Source of the DNA: a bacterium
GTDB taxonomy: Bacteria > Campylobacterota > Campylobacteria > Campylobacterales > Sulfurimonadaceae
Direction: 5' to 3'
Assembly: GCA_018822665.1 (NCBI GenBank)
Contig: JAHJJX010000014.1
Span: 62,001-126,000, forward strand
DNA: 64,000 bases
In this document: positions 19,141-27,080 of the stretch, piece by piece
How the letters are laid out: each line of letters opens with the position of its first letter
Position numbering within the stretch: the first letter of the stretch is position 1
Translations under genes and position numbers: made by a program
Notes under the pieces: generated by a model
What the model saw: the letters and a program-made list of their open reading frames with translations, nothing else
Databases searched by the model: none
What the model was told of the DNA's origin: nothing

Positions 19141-20856
19141 ATGCATTATATTTTAATCATCTTCTTCTTATTCTCATCGCTTCTACATTCCAAGCAGTCT
19201 GACTTTTCAATTATTATAGACAGGCCTTTTAATGATGCCTTGTTTGACATTACCGAAGACTATGACAGAGGTATGAGTGGTGTCGGATTTTCAAATAATT
19301 ATAAAACCTCTTCTTTTGCAAACAAACAAGCCTATACAGATGCTTTTGAATATCTTCAAAGTGTTTCAAATGCCAAGGGTTCACAAATGCATTTGCTCAA
19401 AGTAGACAATTCTGCAAATATCATTCTCAATAAAACAGCAAATCTTACACAATTCAATGAAGCAGTAGCCGTAGTGAAAACACCTTCAAACGGGTATTTT
19501 GTAGGAGGCTATACGCTCAACGGCTCGATTCTCATTTTACAACTTGATTCAAACGGAAATATTCTATTTTATAAAACTTTTGGCACAAAAAATTATGACA
19601 GACTAAGCAAGCTTGTTCAACTCAACGACGGAGGAGTATTGGCAGTCGGTTCTTCTGTCACATCAAGATCGCAACATGATAATTTATTTGAAACCGGACT
19701 TGGATTAAATGATATATACATCAGCAGATTTTCAAAAAATGGAAATCTGCTTTGGAGTAAAAAATATGGCACAGACTATGATGACATAGGGATAGATGCC
19801 GTAGAAGCTTTCGATGGCTCTATAATCGTAATAAGCACAACCAGCTATGATAACAATAAAAATCTTACCTTGATGAGAGTTACGGAAAATGGAGATAAAA
19901 TCTGGCTCAAGCACCATAGGGAAGATGAAAGAATAACTCCTCATAAAATCATAAAACTAAGAGATAATAATTTTCTCATCTCTCTTAGCTACGTAAACGA
20001 TATGAAAAAAGAGCAGATAAGGCTTATGAAATTTGATTTGCATAAGAATATTCTTCTTGACAACAAAATTTCCACCCAATACTCAAGCGTACTCAAGGAT
20101 ATAAAGGAATATTCAGATTCAAAACTTATCGGTGTTGGATATGTGAGAGATTCTTACAACACGGATGCGCTTGCTATGATATTCAATAGCGAACTCAATA
20201 TGCTTCATCAAGAACATTACGGGGAAGAAAATTTTGACGTATTTAATGCGGTGACTATTTTACATAATTCTCAGGCCGCTGCAGCCGGTATCCATACAAA
20301 TGAAAATTCGCAAGAATCCAATATGTGGATAGTAAAGCTCAATCGAGATGCAACGATTGCATCTAAGTCTTCAAAAGCATCAGATTTATTTATTGAGCTT
20401 TCCAAACTCTTTCAAGATGAAATACATTCCAGGGAACTCATAATCAAAAAGGATTTAAGCATAGAATTTGTGGATGCAATGCTCTATTTTGAAATTGGAG
20501 AGTACGCGCTAACAAGGATTCAAGAAGATTTTTTGATTCGATTTTCTAAAAAAATTATGCCTTTTTTGCAAACGCATCAAGAGCAAATAAGCACACTAGA
20601 GATTAATGGACATACATCCAGCGAATGGGGAAACAGTAATTTTACGAATACCTACCTCAAGAACGAAGAACTTTCCATGCGCCGTTCTTATGCAGTGCTC
20701 AGTTTTATATATCTCTCTCAAGAGAGGTCTCAGCAATTATTATTGTCAAAAATAATTAAAGGCAGCGGACTAAATTATTCTAAAAAGATTATAGTGAATA
20801 AAAAAGAAGATTTGCAAAAGTCAAGAAGGGTATCGTTTAAAATCATTTTAAATTAG
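19141..20856 (+). CDS. Exported protein with C-terminal OmpA-like domain
   Basis: 571 residues. A hydrophobic signal segment (about 2-17) is followed by repeated blocks of roughly 50-60 residues containing G-Y/G-T and D-x-x-G-N patterns (LDSNGNILFYKTFGT, FSKNGNLLWSKKYGT, VTENGDKIWLKHHR), which suggest a beta-propeller. The C-terminal ~130 residues resemble OmpA/MotB peptidoglycan-binding domains: LEINGHTSSEW, ELSMRRSYAVLSFI and SRRVSFKIIL. Likely periplasmic, attached to the cell wall, function unknown. No clear ribosome site and ~100 bases after rpsR, so probably its own unit. Confidence 0.7.
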   Translation: MHYILIIFFLFSSLLHSKQSDFSIIIDRPFNDALFDITEDYDRGMSGVGFSNNYKTSSFANKQAYTDAFEYLQSVSNAKGSQMHLLKVDNSANIILNKTANLTQFNEAVAVVKTPSNGYFVGGYTLNGSILILQLDSNGNILFYKTFGTKNYDRLSKLVQLNDGGVLAVGSSVTSRSQHDNLFETGLGLNDIYISRFSKNGNLLWSKKYGTDYDDIGIDAVEAFDGSIIVISTTSYDNNKNLTLMRVTENGDKIWLKHHREDERITPHKIIKLRDNNFLISLSYVNDMKKEQIRLMKFDLHKNILLDNKISTQYSSVLKDIKEYSDSKLIGVGYVRDSYNTDALAMIFNSELNMLHQEHYGEENFDVFNAVTILHNSQAAAAGIHTNENSQESNMWIVKLNRDATIASKSSKASDLFIELSKLFQDEIHSRELIIKKDLSIEFVDAMLYFEIGEYALTRIQEDFLIRFSKKIMPFLQTHQEQISTLEINGHTSSEWGNSNFTNTYLKNEELSMRRSYAVLSFIYLSQERSQQLLLSKIIKGSGLNYSKKIIVNKKEDLQKSRRVSFKIILN

Positions 20857-20880
20857 TTTCTGAAAAAATCAGAAACTAAT
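20852..20880. terminator. Bidirectional intrinsic terminator
   Basis: A 12-base perfect inverted repeat, ATTAGTTTCTGA (20852-20863) with TCAGAAACTAAT (20869-20880), around an AAAAA loop. It overlaps the TAG of the OmpA-like gene and sits before the stop of the convergent small-protein gene, so it can serve both. Confidence 0.7.
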
Positions 20881-20899
20881 AAGAGACATTATTTACGCA

Positions 20900-21238
20900 T
20901 TAACCACAAGATGGAACATCACCGTCAGAAGCATATTGCCAGCAAAAATCGTATAAATCATCAATATCTTTTTGTTTCATTTTTTCTATTTTTTTCGCAC
21001 CGCTTGGGCAAATTTCCTGCCATGCATTTAAAAGTTCTCCGCCTTCTTTTAACTCAGCCCATGTGCTACGGTCGTTTTTAGCAGCGAAATTAGCACCTGT
21101 TTTGAGACCATCTTTTTGACAAACTTTTAATTTTTTGAGATAATACTTTTGCCCTGATTTAGCGTCTGCCATAGCAGCTGTTGTAAATACAGAACCTGCA
21201 ACAATCGCAGATAATAATAATGAAGTCATTTTTTTCAT
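20900..21238 (-). CDS. Small exported four-cysteine protein
   Basis: 112 residues with a clear signal peptide (KKMTSLLLSAIVAGSVFTTAAMA, cleavage near residue 24). The mature ~88 residues are charged and hold four cysteines (near 40, 75, 99 and 111), with CWQYASDGDVPSCG at the end; spacing suggests two disulfides rather than haem, as no CxxCH is present. I do not recognise a named family. AAGGA precedes the ATG and a TATAAT box lies upstream, so it is probably monocistronic and could be well expressed. Confidence 0.7.
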   Translation of the reverse strand: MKKMTSLLLSAIVAGSVFTTAAMADAKSGQKYYLKKLKVCQKDGLKTGANFAAKNDRSTWAELKEGGELLNAWQEICPSGAKKIEKMKQKDIDDLYDFCWQYASDGDVPSCG

Positions 21239-21289
21239 TAGTTGTTCCTTGTGTGATAAGATTGTGATAGTCTACACATAAAATGATAA

Positions 21290-21295
21290 ATTATA
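21290..21295 (-). promoter_or_regulatory. Candidate -10 box for the small exported protein
   Basis: Minus-strand TATAAT about 52 bases before the ATG at 21238, in an A/T-rich region without a good -35. Confidence 0.5.
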
Positions 21296-21379
21296 GATTA
21301 ATCTTATACATTGAACAAATAATTTATCTTAATTTGCTACTATCTGCGTACTTTTAGAGAGTAACTGCAAATATAAATT

Positions 21380-21709
21380 TTACTCAAAATCAGCGTCAGA
21401 TTTTTTGGCCGAAGCCTGAAAAGAATATCGAAGCTTATCCTGTTTCATTTTTTTATAGAGCTTATTTTTAGCAACCAGCAGCCCTTCATCATCCAAAGAG
21501 AACTCTTTTTTCATTGCTTCGTTACTGATTCCTGCACTATCCATAGCATACAGTTTGAGTTCTTTTTTTGTAAGTTTTCTTTTTAAAACAGCGTACAACT
21601 CTTTTTCATCGTCTATGATTGTAAGAGGTTCAACTCCATAAAGACTACACAATTCTTCTCTTAAATTGTTCTCTTTATGGTATTGTCTCCAAACAGAATT
21701 TTCCAACAT
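21380..21709 (-). CDS. Conserved hypothetical protein with sigma-region-4-like helices
   Basis: 109 residues starting MLENSVWRQYHKENNLREEL. The start at 21709 has AGGAGA at a correct distance, eight bases after serB; a longer reading frame upstream has no ribosome site. Residues 50-95 (LTKKELKLYAMDSAGISNEA...LYKKMKQDK) resemble the helix-turn-helix of sigma factor region 4 in pattern, but there is no sigma region 2. Cytosolic, function unknown; coupling to serB suggests coexpression only. Confidence 0.6.
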   Translation of the reverse strand: MLENSVWRQYHKENNLREELCSLYGVEPLTIIDDEKELYAVLKRKLTKKELKLYAMDSAGISNEAMKKEFSLDDEGLLVAKNKLYKKMKQDKLRYSFQASAKKSDADFE

Positions 21710-21717
21710 ATAATCTC

Positions 21718-22347
21718 CTATATTTTCTTTAATATTTGTGTTAAATCTTTTGTCTCTATAACTATATTTGCTTCTTTTTTTAAAATCTCTTTTGCACAAA
21801 AAGCAACTCTGGTGTCGGCATGTGCAAACATTGACAAATCATTTGCGCCATCTCCGCACACAAGAGTTTCCTCTCTTGAAATACCTAAAATATTTTGCAG
21901 TCTCAACAGCATATCGCCTTTTGAATAATTAAACATCATGTCTCCGCCGACCAAACCGGTAAGCTTGCCATCCTTATGATGAAGAACGTTAGAGAAATCT
22001 GCATCATACCCGAGGATATCTTTTGCATAACCTGTAGCACTTCTAAAACCGCCGCTAAAACAAATAACTTTCATGCCTCTGTTTTTCATTTCTGCAATAG
22101 TCTCTTTTGCACCTTTCATATAAGGTAAATTCTGACTGATTTTTTCAACAACACTGTAATCAAGTCCTTTAAGCAGGCCAACTCTTTGCTGAAGAGATTC
22201 AAAAAAGTCAATTTTTCCGGCCATAGCCAATTCGGTTATACGGCTAACTTCTTCTCCTATTCCCAATTCAACAGCAAAAAAATCTACCGTTTCACCATCC
22301 ATAAGTGTTGAATCAAAATCAAAAACAGCCAATTTCAACATATACAT
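21718..22347 (-). CDS. serB: Phosphoserine phosphatase
   Basis: Final step of serine synthesis. HAD enzyme of 209 residues: AVFDFDSTLMDGETVDF gives the nucleophile Asp and general acid Asp, ICFSGGFRSATGYAKDIL the Ser motif and TLVCGDGANDLSMFAHAD the last acidic motif. ACT domains are absent, as in Campylobacter. The reading frame starts at 22347 or two codons later; neither has a clear ribosome site. Divergent from the methylenetetrahydrofolate reductase gene. Confidence 0.92.
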   Translation of the reverse strand: MYMLKLAVFDFDSTLMDGETVDFFAVELGIGEEVSRITELAMAGKIDFFESLQQRVGLLKGLDYSVVEKISQNLPYMKGAKETIAEMKNRGMKVICFSGGFRSATGYAKDILGYDADFSNVLHHKDGKLTGLVGGDMMFNYSKGDMLLRLQNILGISREETLVCGDGANDLSMFAHADTRVAFCAKEILKKEANIVIETKDLTQILKKI

Positions 22348-22361
22348 TACTCACTTTTTGT

Positions 22362-22367
22362 TATAAT
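22362..22367 (+). promoter_or_regulatory. Candidate promoter -10 for the MTHFR-family gene
   Basis: TATAAT preceded by CTTTTTGT, about 84 bases before the TTG start at 22451. It lies in the 103-base gap between divergent genes. Confidence 0.5.
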
Positions 22368-22450
22368 TACGGAATTATACCAACCCTAGCTAAAAACTTA
22401 ACAACTATGGCGCTAGATATACCCAACAATATTATTACTCAGGATTTTTT

Positions 22451-23362
22451 TTGTTTGAAACATTAATGGATAAATTAAAAAACGGCACGTTTATTACACT
22501 TGAAACCACCCCTTCACATTCTCCTGTGTTTTCTCCAATCATTGAAAAAATAGCAGCATTGGAGCTTGATAAATATGTGGACGGCTTTTCAACAACAGAC
22601 AATCCTCTTGCAAAACTTAAATACAACTCTTTGTTTGCCGCGAAGATGCTCCAAGACAGATTTAACAAACCTGTAATTGCGACAATGAGCATGAGAGACA
22701 GAAACCGTATAGCTTTACAATCGGATTTGCTTGGTGCAAATGAAGTGGATATCAGAGCCATACTAGCACTTACCGGTGACCCTGCAAATATATCCGACCA
22801 ACCAAATGCCAAAGGTGTTTTTGAATCTGACAGCTCACTTTTGCTTGACATGATTTCATGTTTCAACAGCGCAATTGATTTTGCGGGGAAACCTTTAGGT
22901 GCCAAACCACAGACAATCTACCCCTTTGCCGTTGTAAATTCCTACGCTAAAAATCCAAAAATACTTCAAAAAAAGATGCAAAAAAAGATAAACCACGGGG
23001 CATGTGGAATTATAACGCAGCCGGTCTATGACCTCGAAAGTGCAAAAAGACTGATAGAGCTCAAGGAAGCCGCAAACAAAGAGTGTTGTTCTGAAAATAG
23101 AAGCGCTGAACTCATTTTAGGTATTTTTCCTATTACAAAACTTCGCACGGCACAATTTTTATCTGCGCATGTTCCAGGTATCAATGTACCCAATAACTGG
23201 ATAGAATCCCTAAGAGTAGCAAATGAAAGAGGAGCGCAGGAGGAGTATAAAGTCGGATTTGAACTGAGTAAAAAACTTTTTGAAGAGTTAAAAGAGTTTC
23301 ATCCAAAAATACACCTCATGACTGCAAACCAATTTCAAATAGCAAAAGATATCCTCGCTTAA
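22451..23362 (+). CDS. Methylenetetrahydrofolate reductase family protein
   Basis: 303 residues, TIM-barrel flavoenzyme family that reduces 5,10-methylene-THF to 5-methyl-THF for methionine. LETTPSHSPVF holds the catalytic-type Glu near residue 20, followed by DGFSTTDNPLAK, TMSMRDRNRIALQSDLLGA, ILALTGDPAN and GACGIITQPVYD. The TTG at 22451 is preferred: AGGA lies six bases upstream, whereas the ATG five codons later has none. It may be metF or a paralogue working with a corrinoid methyltransferase; the ring motifs fit either, so I leave the symbol open. Ends at the DUS-built terminator. Confidence 0.8.
   Translation: MFETLMDKLKNGTFITLETTPSHSPVFSPIIEKIAALELDKYVDGFSTTDNPLAKLKYNSLFAAKMLQDRFNKPVIATMSMRDRNRIALQSDLLGANEVDIRAILALTGDPANISDQPNAKGVFESDSSLLLDMISCFNSAIDFAGKPLGAKPQTIYPFAVVNSYAKNPKILQKKMQKKINHGACGIITQPVYDLESAKRLIELKEAANKECCSENRSAELILGIFPITKLRTAQFLSAHVPGINVPNNWIESLRVANERGAQEEYKVGFELSKKLFEELKEFHPKIHLMTANQFQIAKDILA
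22999..23008 (+). repeat. DUS-like 10-mer, site 10
   Basis: In the MTHFR-family gene, encodes ACGII. Confidence 0.9.
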
Positions 23363-23365
23363 TCA

Positions 23366-23390
23366 AACTTCCACATGCCATGTGGAAGTT
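23366..23390. terminator. Bidirectional terminator built from an inverted DUS-like pair
   Basis: AACTTCCACATG (23366-23377), one central C, then CATGTGGAAGTT (23379-23390): a perfect 12-base inverted repeat. In RNA a nine-base stem with a seven-base loop is likely. It starts four bases after the plus-strand stop and covers the stop of the convergent minus-strand gene. It contains one exact 10-mer (minus) and a facing copy with one mismatch (23377-23386). Confidence 0.75.
23370..23379 (-). repeat. DUS-like 10-mer, site 11 (terminator half)
   Basis: Left arm of the inverted pair at 23366-23390; intergenic. Confidence 0.9.
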
Positions 23391-25131
23391 ACAATAACAC
23401 CTCCAATGCCTTAATATCCGCTATCTCCGGATTATCAATCTCTATATGTTTGTAGACAAGGTCTATATTTGTATTGACTAATATGCTCTGTAAAATATTT
23501 ATATATTTTTCAATCTCAATATGTTTTTTACTTAACATTATAAAATCATCTCCGTACAATCTAAAAATGAAGCTCTCTTTACAAGCATCGTCCAAAGTGC
23601 TTCCAAGTTGTTTAAGTAACTTATCCCCCTCTTCCCAACTGTACTTTTTATTGTATTGTGTAAAATTCTTCAAATAAATGCCGTATCCGCATTTAAATCT
23701 AAACTCATCCGTATAATTATATGCCATTACAAATTCTAAATAGTTTTTATTATAGACTCCCGTAACCTGATCTTTATAAAAATACGAAAATCTCTCTTTT
23801 TCCAATGTGCTTAACGGCCGCTGACTGATTGCCTCTTCCAAAACCACATTTTTTAATACCTTGCCTGCCGCATTGACAATCTGCGCATTAAACTGTTTTG
23901 AAGCGAGCTCTTGTAACTCTAAAATAGCCAGTCGAACACTTTTTTTTGCCTTATATATTCTATTTGTCGTCATCGCATCAAAAGCGTCCGCTACCGTCAT
24001 TATTTGGGACAATAGCGGAATCTCATCTGCCTTCAATCCATGCGGATAACCAGACCCGTCATAACGCTCATGATGGTAGTGGACAATCTCCGCTATATCT
24101 TTATAAACATCCACCTCTTTGAGCAACTCATAACTTACAACAACATGTTCTTGAATTATTTTATATTCTAATTCAGAAAGCTTGCCTGGCTTTAAAAGGA
24201 TTGAATCGGGTGTTGAAACTTTCCCTATATCGTGCAGCATGCAGGCTCTGTAGAGTTCGTCTATCTTTTCTTCATTAAATCCCATCTCTTTTGCAATTAA
24301 GACAGAATATTTGGCAACCCTTTGTGTATGACCAGCCGTATAGCTGTCTCTTTTTTCTATAACATTCACCAAAGAAAATAAATGCTGTTCATAATCTTTT
24401 ATTTTATTTTCAAATGCCTCTTTAATTTTTTTCCTGCTATACAAGATAACACCCATTCCGATAAGCCAGATAAAGCCTATGACCGCACAATTTAAAACTG
24501 AATGTGAGAAGGCATCTTTATAGTATTTGCTCATTGGGATGGAGACTGAAACAGCACCTCGAATATCCCCTACTTTATAACCCTGATGTTGATGACATTT
24601 TAGACAGGATGTTTCTGTTATAAGAGGATTTAAATAACGAAAATATTCCTCATTGCCTATCAATGACTTCTCATAAAATGGTTTACGTGTTTTTTCAATA
24701 ATATCTAAAGCTTTATCTTCCCAAGCATCAGGTTTATTATTTGGATTTAATAATTTTTTACTGGTAATATGCCCTTTGTTTCCATATAAACTAGAATACT
24801 TACTCATCATCTGAGAAAGCATGTACGCCCCATTCATAAGGGTCAATCTTTGATTGTCTGTTGTGTTGACATCACGATTTTTAAGATGCGCAAGATAAGG
24901 ATTTGGAGGTGTGGTTTCAGTGATTGGAACATAAACTCCGCCGTGAGAAGCACCCCACGACCTATATGCAAGGTCTTTATTTATACTGATAAATGCTTCA
25001 TTTTTTGCCAATGCACCTGCATAACCGTAGTTTTCAAATACAAAAGTCAAAGCGACAAGCAACATCACCACGCTCCAACTTACGATAGACATAAAAAAGA
25101 TTTTATTAATAAAATGTTTCCTGAAACCCAT
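23389..25131 (-). CDS. Haem-c sensor / HD-GYP / degenerate GGDEF protein
   Basis: 580 residues. Membrane helix near 10-32; periplasmic DUF3365 (Tll0287-like) domain with RSWGASHGGVYVPITET and a haem-c site CLKCH near 176; second membrane helix near 218-238; HD-GYP domain (about 255-420) with HTQRVAKYS, HDIGKVSTPDS, HHERYDGSGYPHG, all catalytic residues present, so a c-di-GMP phosphodiesterase; C-terminal GGDEF-like domain with RLYGDDF in place of GG[DE]EF and therefore probably not a cyclase. Start ATG at 25131 has AAGG six bases upstream. Could couple redox state or a small ligand on haem to c-di-GMP breakdown (inference). Confidence 0.85.
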   Translation of the reverse strand: MGFRKHFINKIFFMSIVSWSVVMLLVALTFVFENYGYAGALAKNEAFISINKDLAYRSWGASHGGVYVPITETTPPNPYLAHLKNRDVNTTDNQRLTLMNGAYMLSQMMSKYSSLYGNKGHITSKKLLNPNNKPDAWEDKALDIIEKTRKPFYEKSLIGNEEYFRYLNPLITETSCLKCHQHQGYKVGDIRGAVSVSIPMSKYYKDAFSHSVLNCAVIGFIWLIGMGVILYSRKKIKEAFENKIKDYEQHLFSLVNVIEKRDSYTAGHTQRVAKYSVLIAKEMGFNEEKIDELYRACMLHDIGKVSTPDSILLKPGKLSELEYKIIQEHVVVSYELLKEVDVYKDIAEIVHYHHERYDGSGYPHGLKADEIPLLSQIMTVADAFDAMTTNRIYKAKKSVRLAILELQELASKQFNAQIVNAAGKVLKNVVLEEAISQRPLSTLEKERFSYFYKDQVTGVYNKNYLEFVMAYNYTDEFRFKCGYGIYLKNFTQYNKKYSWEEGDKLLKQLGSTLDDACKESFIFRLYGDDFIMLSKKHIEIEKYINILQSILVNTNIDLVYKHIEIDNPEIADIKALEVLL

Positions 25132-25148
25132 GTGCAACCTTTGAAGTC

Positions 25149-25154
25149 ATTATA
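25149..25154 (-). promoter_or_regulatory. Candidate -10 box of the haem-HD-GYP gene
   Basis: Minus-strand TATAAT in context TGCACTATAATG, 18 bases before the ATG. Confidence 0.5.
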
Positions 25155-25197
25155 GTGCAAGAAATATTAAGAATTTATTTCCTTATACTTATACCTT

Positions 25198-25207
25198 GGC
25201 ATGTGGA
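25198..25207 (+). repeat. DUS-like 10-mer, site 12
   Basis: Intergenic, between the divergent promoters of the haem-HD-GYP gene and serS. Flanked TT-site-ATTG. Confidence 0.9.
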
Positions 25208-25227
25208 ATTGCTTTATCATATTTTGA

Positions 25228-25233
25228 TATAAT
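25228..25233 (+). promoter_or_regulatory. serS promoter -10 box
   Basis: TATAAT in context TTTTGATATAATC, an extended -10 form favoured in Campylobacterota, 27 bases before the serS ATG with AGGA between. Confidence 0.6.
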
Positions 25234-25259
25234 CTCACCACTTATTTTTTAGGAAAATT

Positions 25260-26510
25260 ATGATTGATTTAAAATTATTGCAAAAAGAGTTTGATACGGT
25301 GAGTAAAAAACTCACCAGAAAAGGTGTCGATGCTGCACTCATTGAGAGTTTAAAAAATAAAAACGAAGAACTCAAAGTTGCTAAAGTGGCTTATGAAACT
25401 CTTCAAGCAGCCCAAAACAGTATGAGCAAGGAGTTTGGCATCTTTATGAGAGAGAAAAAAGATGTAACGCAGCTCAAACAAAAAGTGGATGAAAATAAAG
25501 TAAAAATTACCGAGGCACTTGAAGTTCAAAGAATTTGTCAAGAAGAGCTGGAAAATATTGCTATGTCCGTCCCAAATATCCCTGATGACAATGTTCCCGA
25601 TGGTGTGGATGAGAATGACAATATTGAAATAAAAAAAGTTCTCACTCCAAGAACTTTTAAATTTACTCCAAAAGAGCATTGGGAGCTTGCAGAACAAAAT
25701 GGCTGGATAGACTTTGAAAAAGGTGTCAAATTGGCAACGAGCCGTTTTTGTGTCGTGTACGGAAATGGCGCAAAACTCGAACGTGCACTTATCAATTTCA
25801 TGTTAAATTTCAATTCTTCAAGAGGTTTTGTGGAAGTAAGCGTTCCTGCTCTGGTAAACCGTAGAGCCTTGGAGGGAACGGGTCAGCTCCCAAAATTTGA
25901 AGATGATCTTTATAAAATTGACGCACAAGACCTTTTTTTAATCCCAACAGCAGAAGTACCTCTTACAAATCTGTTTCAAGATGAAATACTTTCTCTGGAC
26001 GATTTACCCATAAAAATGACAGGTTACACCGCATGCTTTAGAAAAGAAGCGGGTGCGGCAGGACGCGATACAAGGGGAATGATACGACAGCATCAGTTTC
26101 ACAAGGTAGAACTCGTGGCAATTTCCACTCCGGATGAAAGCGACATCATTTTTGATGAGATGCTTGCGTGTGCTTCAGACATTTTGACCGCACTTGAACT
26201 TCCTCACCGACTTGTTACTTTATGTACGGGAGATTTAGGTTTTGGAGCGGCTAAAACAGTAGATATCGAAGTGTGGCTCCCGGGTCAAGCTACTTACCGT
26301 GAAATCTCTTCTGTTTCAAATACAAGAGATTTTCAAGCACGTCGCGCAAAAATCCGTTTCAAAGACGGCAAACAAAACACATTCGTTCATACCCTTAACG
26401 GCTCTTCTTTGGCTGTTGGAAGAACAATGGTAGCCATTATGGAGAACTTTCAAAATGAAGATGGAAGCATAGATATTCCTGAGGTTTTAAAACCTTATAT
26501 GGGGATGTAG
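25260..26510 (+). CDS. serS: Seryl-tRNA synthetase
   Basis: 416 residues. Long antiparallel coiled-coil tRNA-binding arm (about 25-105) and class II catalytic core with [10 protein letters not shown], motif 2 [20 protein letters not shown] and motif 3 [21 protein letters not shown] precedes the ATG. In C. jejuni, as I recall it, serS is directly followed by the pflB TPR gene; here the two are separated by 1.8 kb of inserted material. Confidence 0.97.
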   Translation: MIDLKLLQKEFDTVSKKLTRKGVDAALIESLKNKNEELKVAKVAYETLQAAQNSMSKEFGIFMREKKDVTQLKQKVDENKVKITEALEVQRICQEELENIAMSVPNIPDDNVPDGVDENDNIEIKKVLTPRTFKFTPKEHWELAEQNGWIDFEKGVKLATSRFCVVYGNGAKLERALINFMLNFNSSRGFVEVSVPALVNRRALEGTGQLPKFEDDLYKIDAQDLFLIPTAEVPLTNLFQDEILSLDDLPIKMTGYTACFRKEAGAAGRDTRGMIRQHQFHKVELVAISTPDESDIIFDEMLACASDILTALELPHRLVTLCTGDLGFGAAKTVDIEVWLPGQATYREISSVSNTRDFQARRAKIRFKDGKQNTFVHTLNGSSLAVGRTMVAIMENFQNEDGSIDIPEVLKPYMGM

Positions 26511-26522
26511 ACTTCTTCGTTT

Positions 26523-26557
26523 AGCATGAATAGGCATTTTAACTGCCTATATATGCT
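26523..26557 (+). terminator. Candidate hairpin after serS
   Basis: ATAGGCA (26530-26536) pairs with TGCCTAT (26544-26550), flanked by AGCAT (26523-26527) and ATGCT (26553-26557) across a small internal loop. It starts 13 bases after the serS stop; no clear T tract. Confidence 0.45.
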
Positions 26558-26661
26558 GCCATCTTTATAATGGGTTTTAGAAAAAAGTTATTTATTTATA
26601 ATTTCTTCTATATCCATCAAAAAACAAACTAAGAAAACGGTAATTACTAGAAGGTAGCTAA

Positions 26662-26975
26662 AAAGTTGCTAAAATCTTAAACAGACACCCTAAGTTTGTA
26701 GGCAAGTGGTTAAAGACTTATAAAGCATTTGTTTCAGATGTTTCTCAGTACAACCGGTCTCTCAAAAGTACAAAAGCCATCTATAAGGGCTATAAATATT
26801 GAACTTTGGTTTACACCGCCCTATACACCTGAATTCAACCCTATCAAAAGAGTATGGAGTTTCATGAAATCTATGCTGCAGTTTGATTTAGGATGGATAT
26901 AAAACACATATAAATGTTATTTTTGATAAACTTAAAGCATTAATGGAAGCTGGAAAGAAAAATGGCATAAGTAAA
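26662..26975 (+). pseudogene. Remnant of an IS630-type transposase
   Basis: The gap 26511-27080 has no intact gene. From 26662 one frame reads KVAKILNRHPKFVGKWLKTYKAF, cited as KVAKILNRHP followed by KFVGKWLKTY, an N-terminal helix-turn-helix of IS630/Tc1 type, ending at a stop near 26799. In another frame 26795-26902 reads ELWFTPPYTPEFNPIKRVW then a stop; PPYTPEFNPI-RVW is the C-terminal DDE block of IS630 transposases, with Lys where the catalytic Glu is expected. The catalytic middle is missing and a third frame (to about 26975) may hold the very end. Clearly dead; no terminal inverted repeats identified by eye. Confidence 0.75.
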
Positions 26976-27080
26976 TATATTCACTATAAATTCTTGTATG
27001 TGCATTGTTTATTACAAATTAATCGAGTATCTCTAAGCCTTTAGCAGACGCTTGTTACAACGGAGGATTCACTCAGTACC

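Noticed and set aside
22435-22905. 156-residue antisense reading frame in the MTHFR-family gene
   Set aside because: Opposite strand of a clear gene, with low-complexity Ser-rich composition typical of shadow frames.
25197-25213. Sigma-54 promoter (TGGCAT...TTGC) at repeat site 12
   Set aside because: The GG-to-GC distance is 13 rather than 12, and most other copies of the repeat lie in coding DNA and lack the TTGC part.
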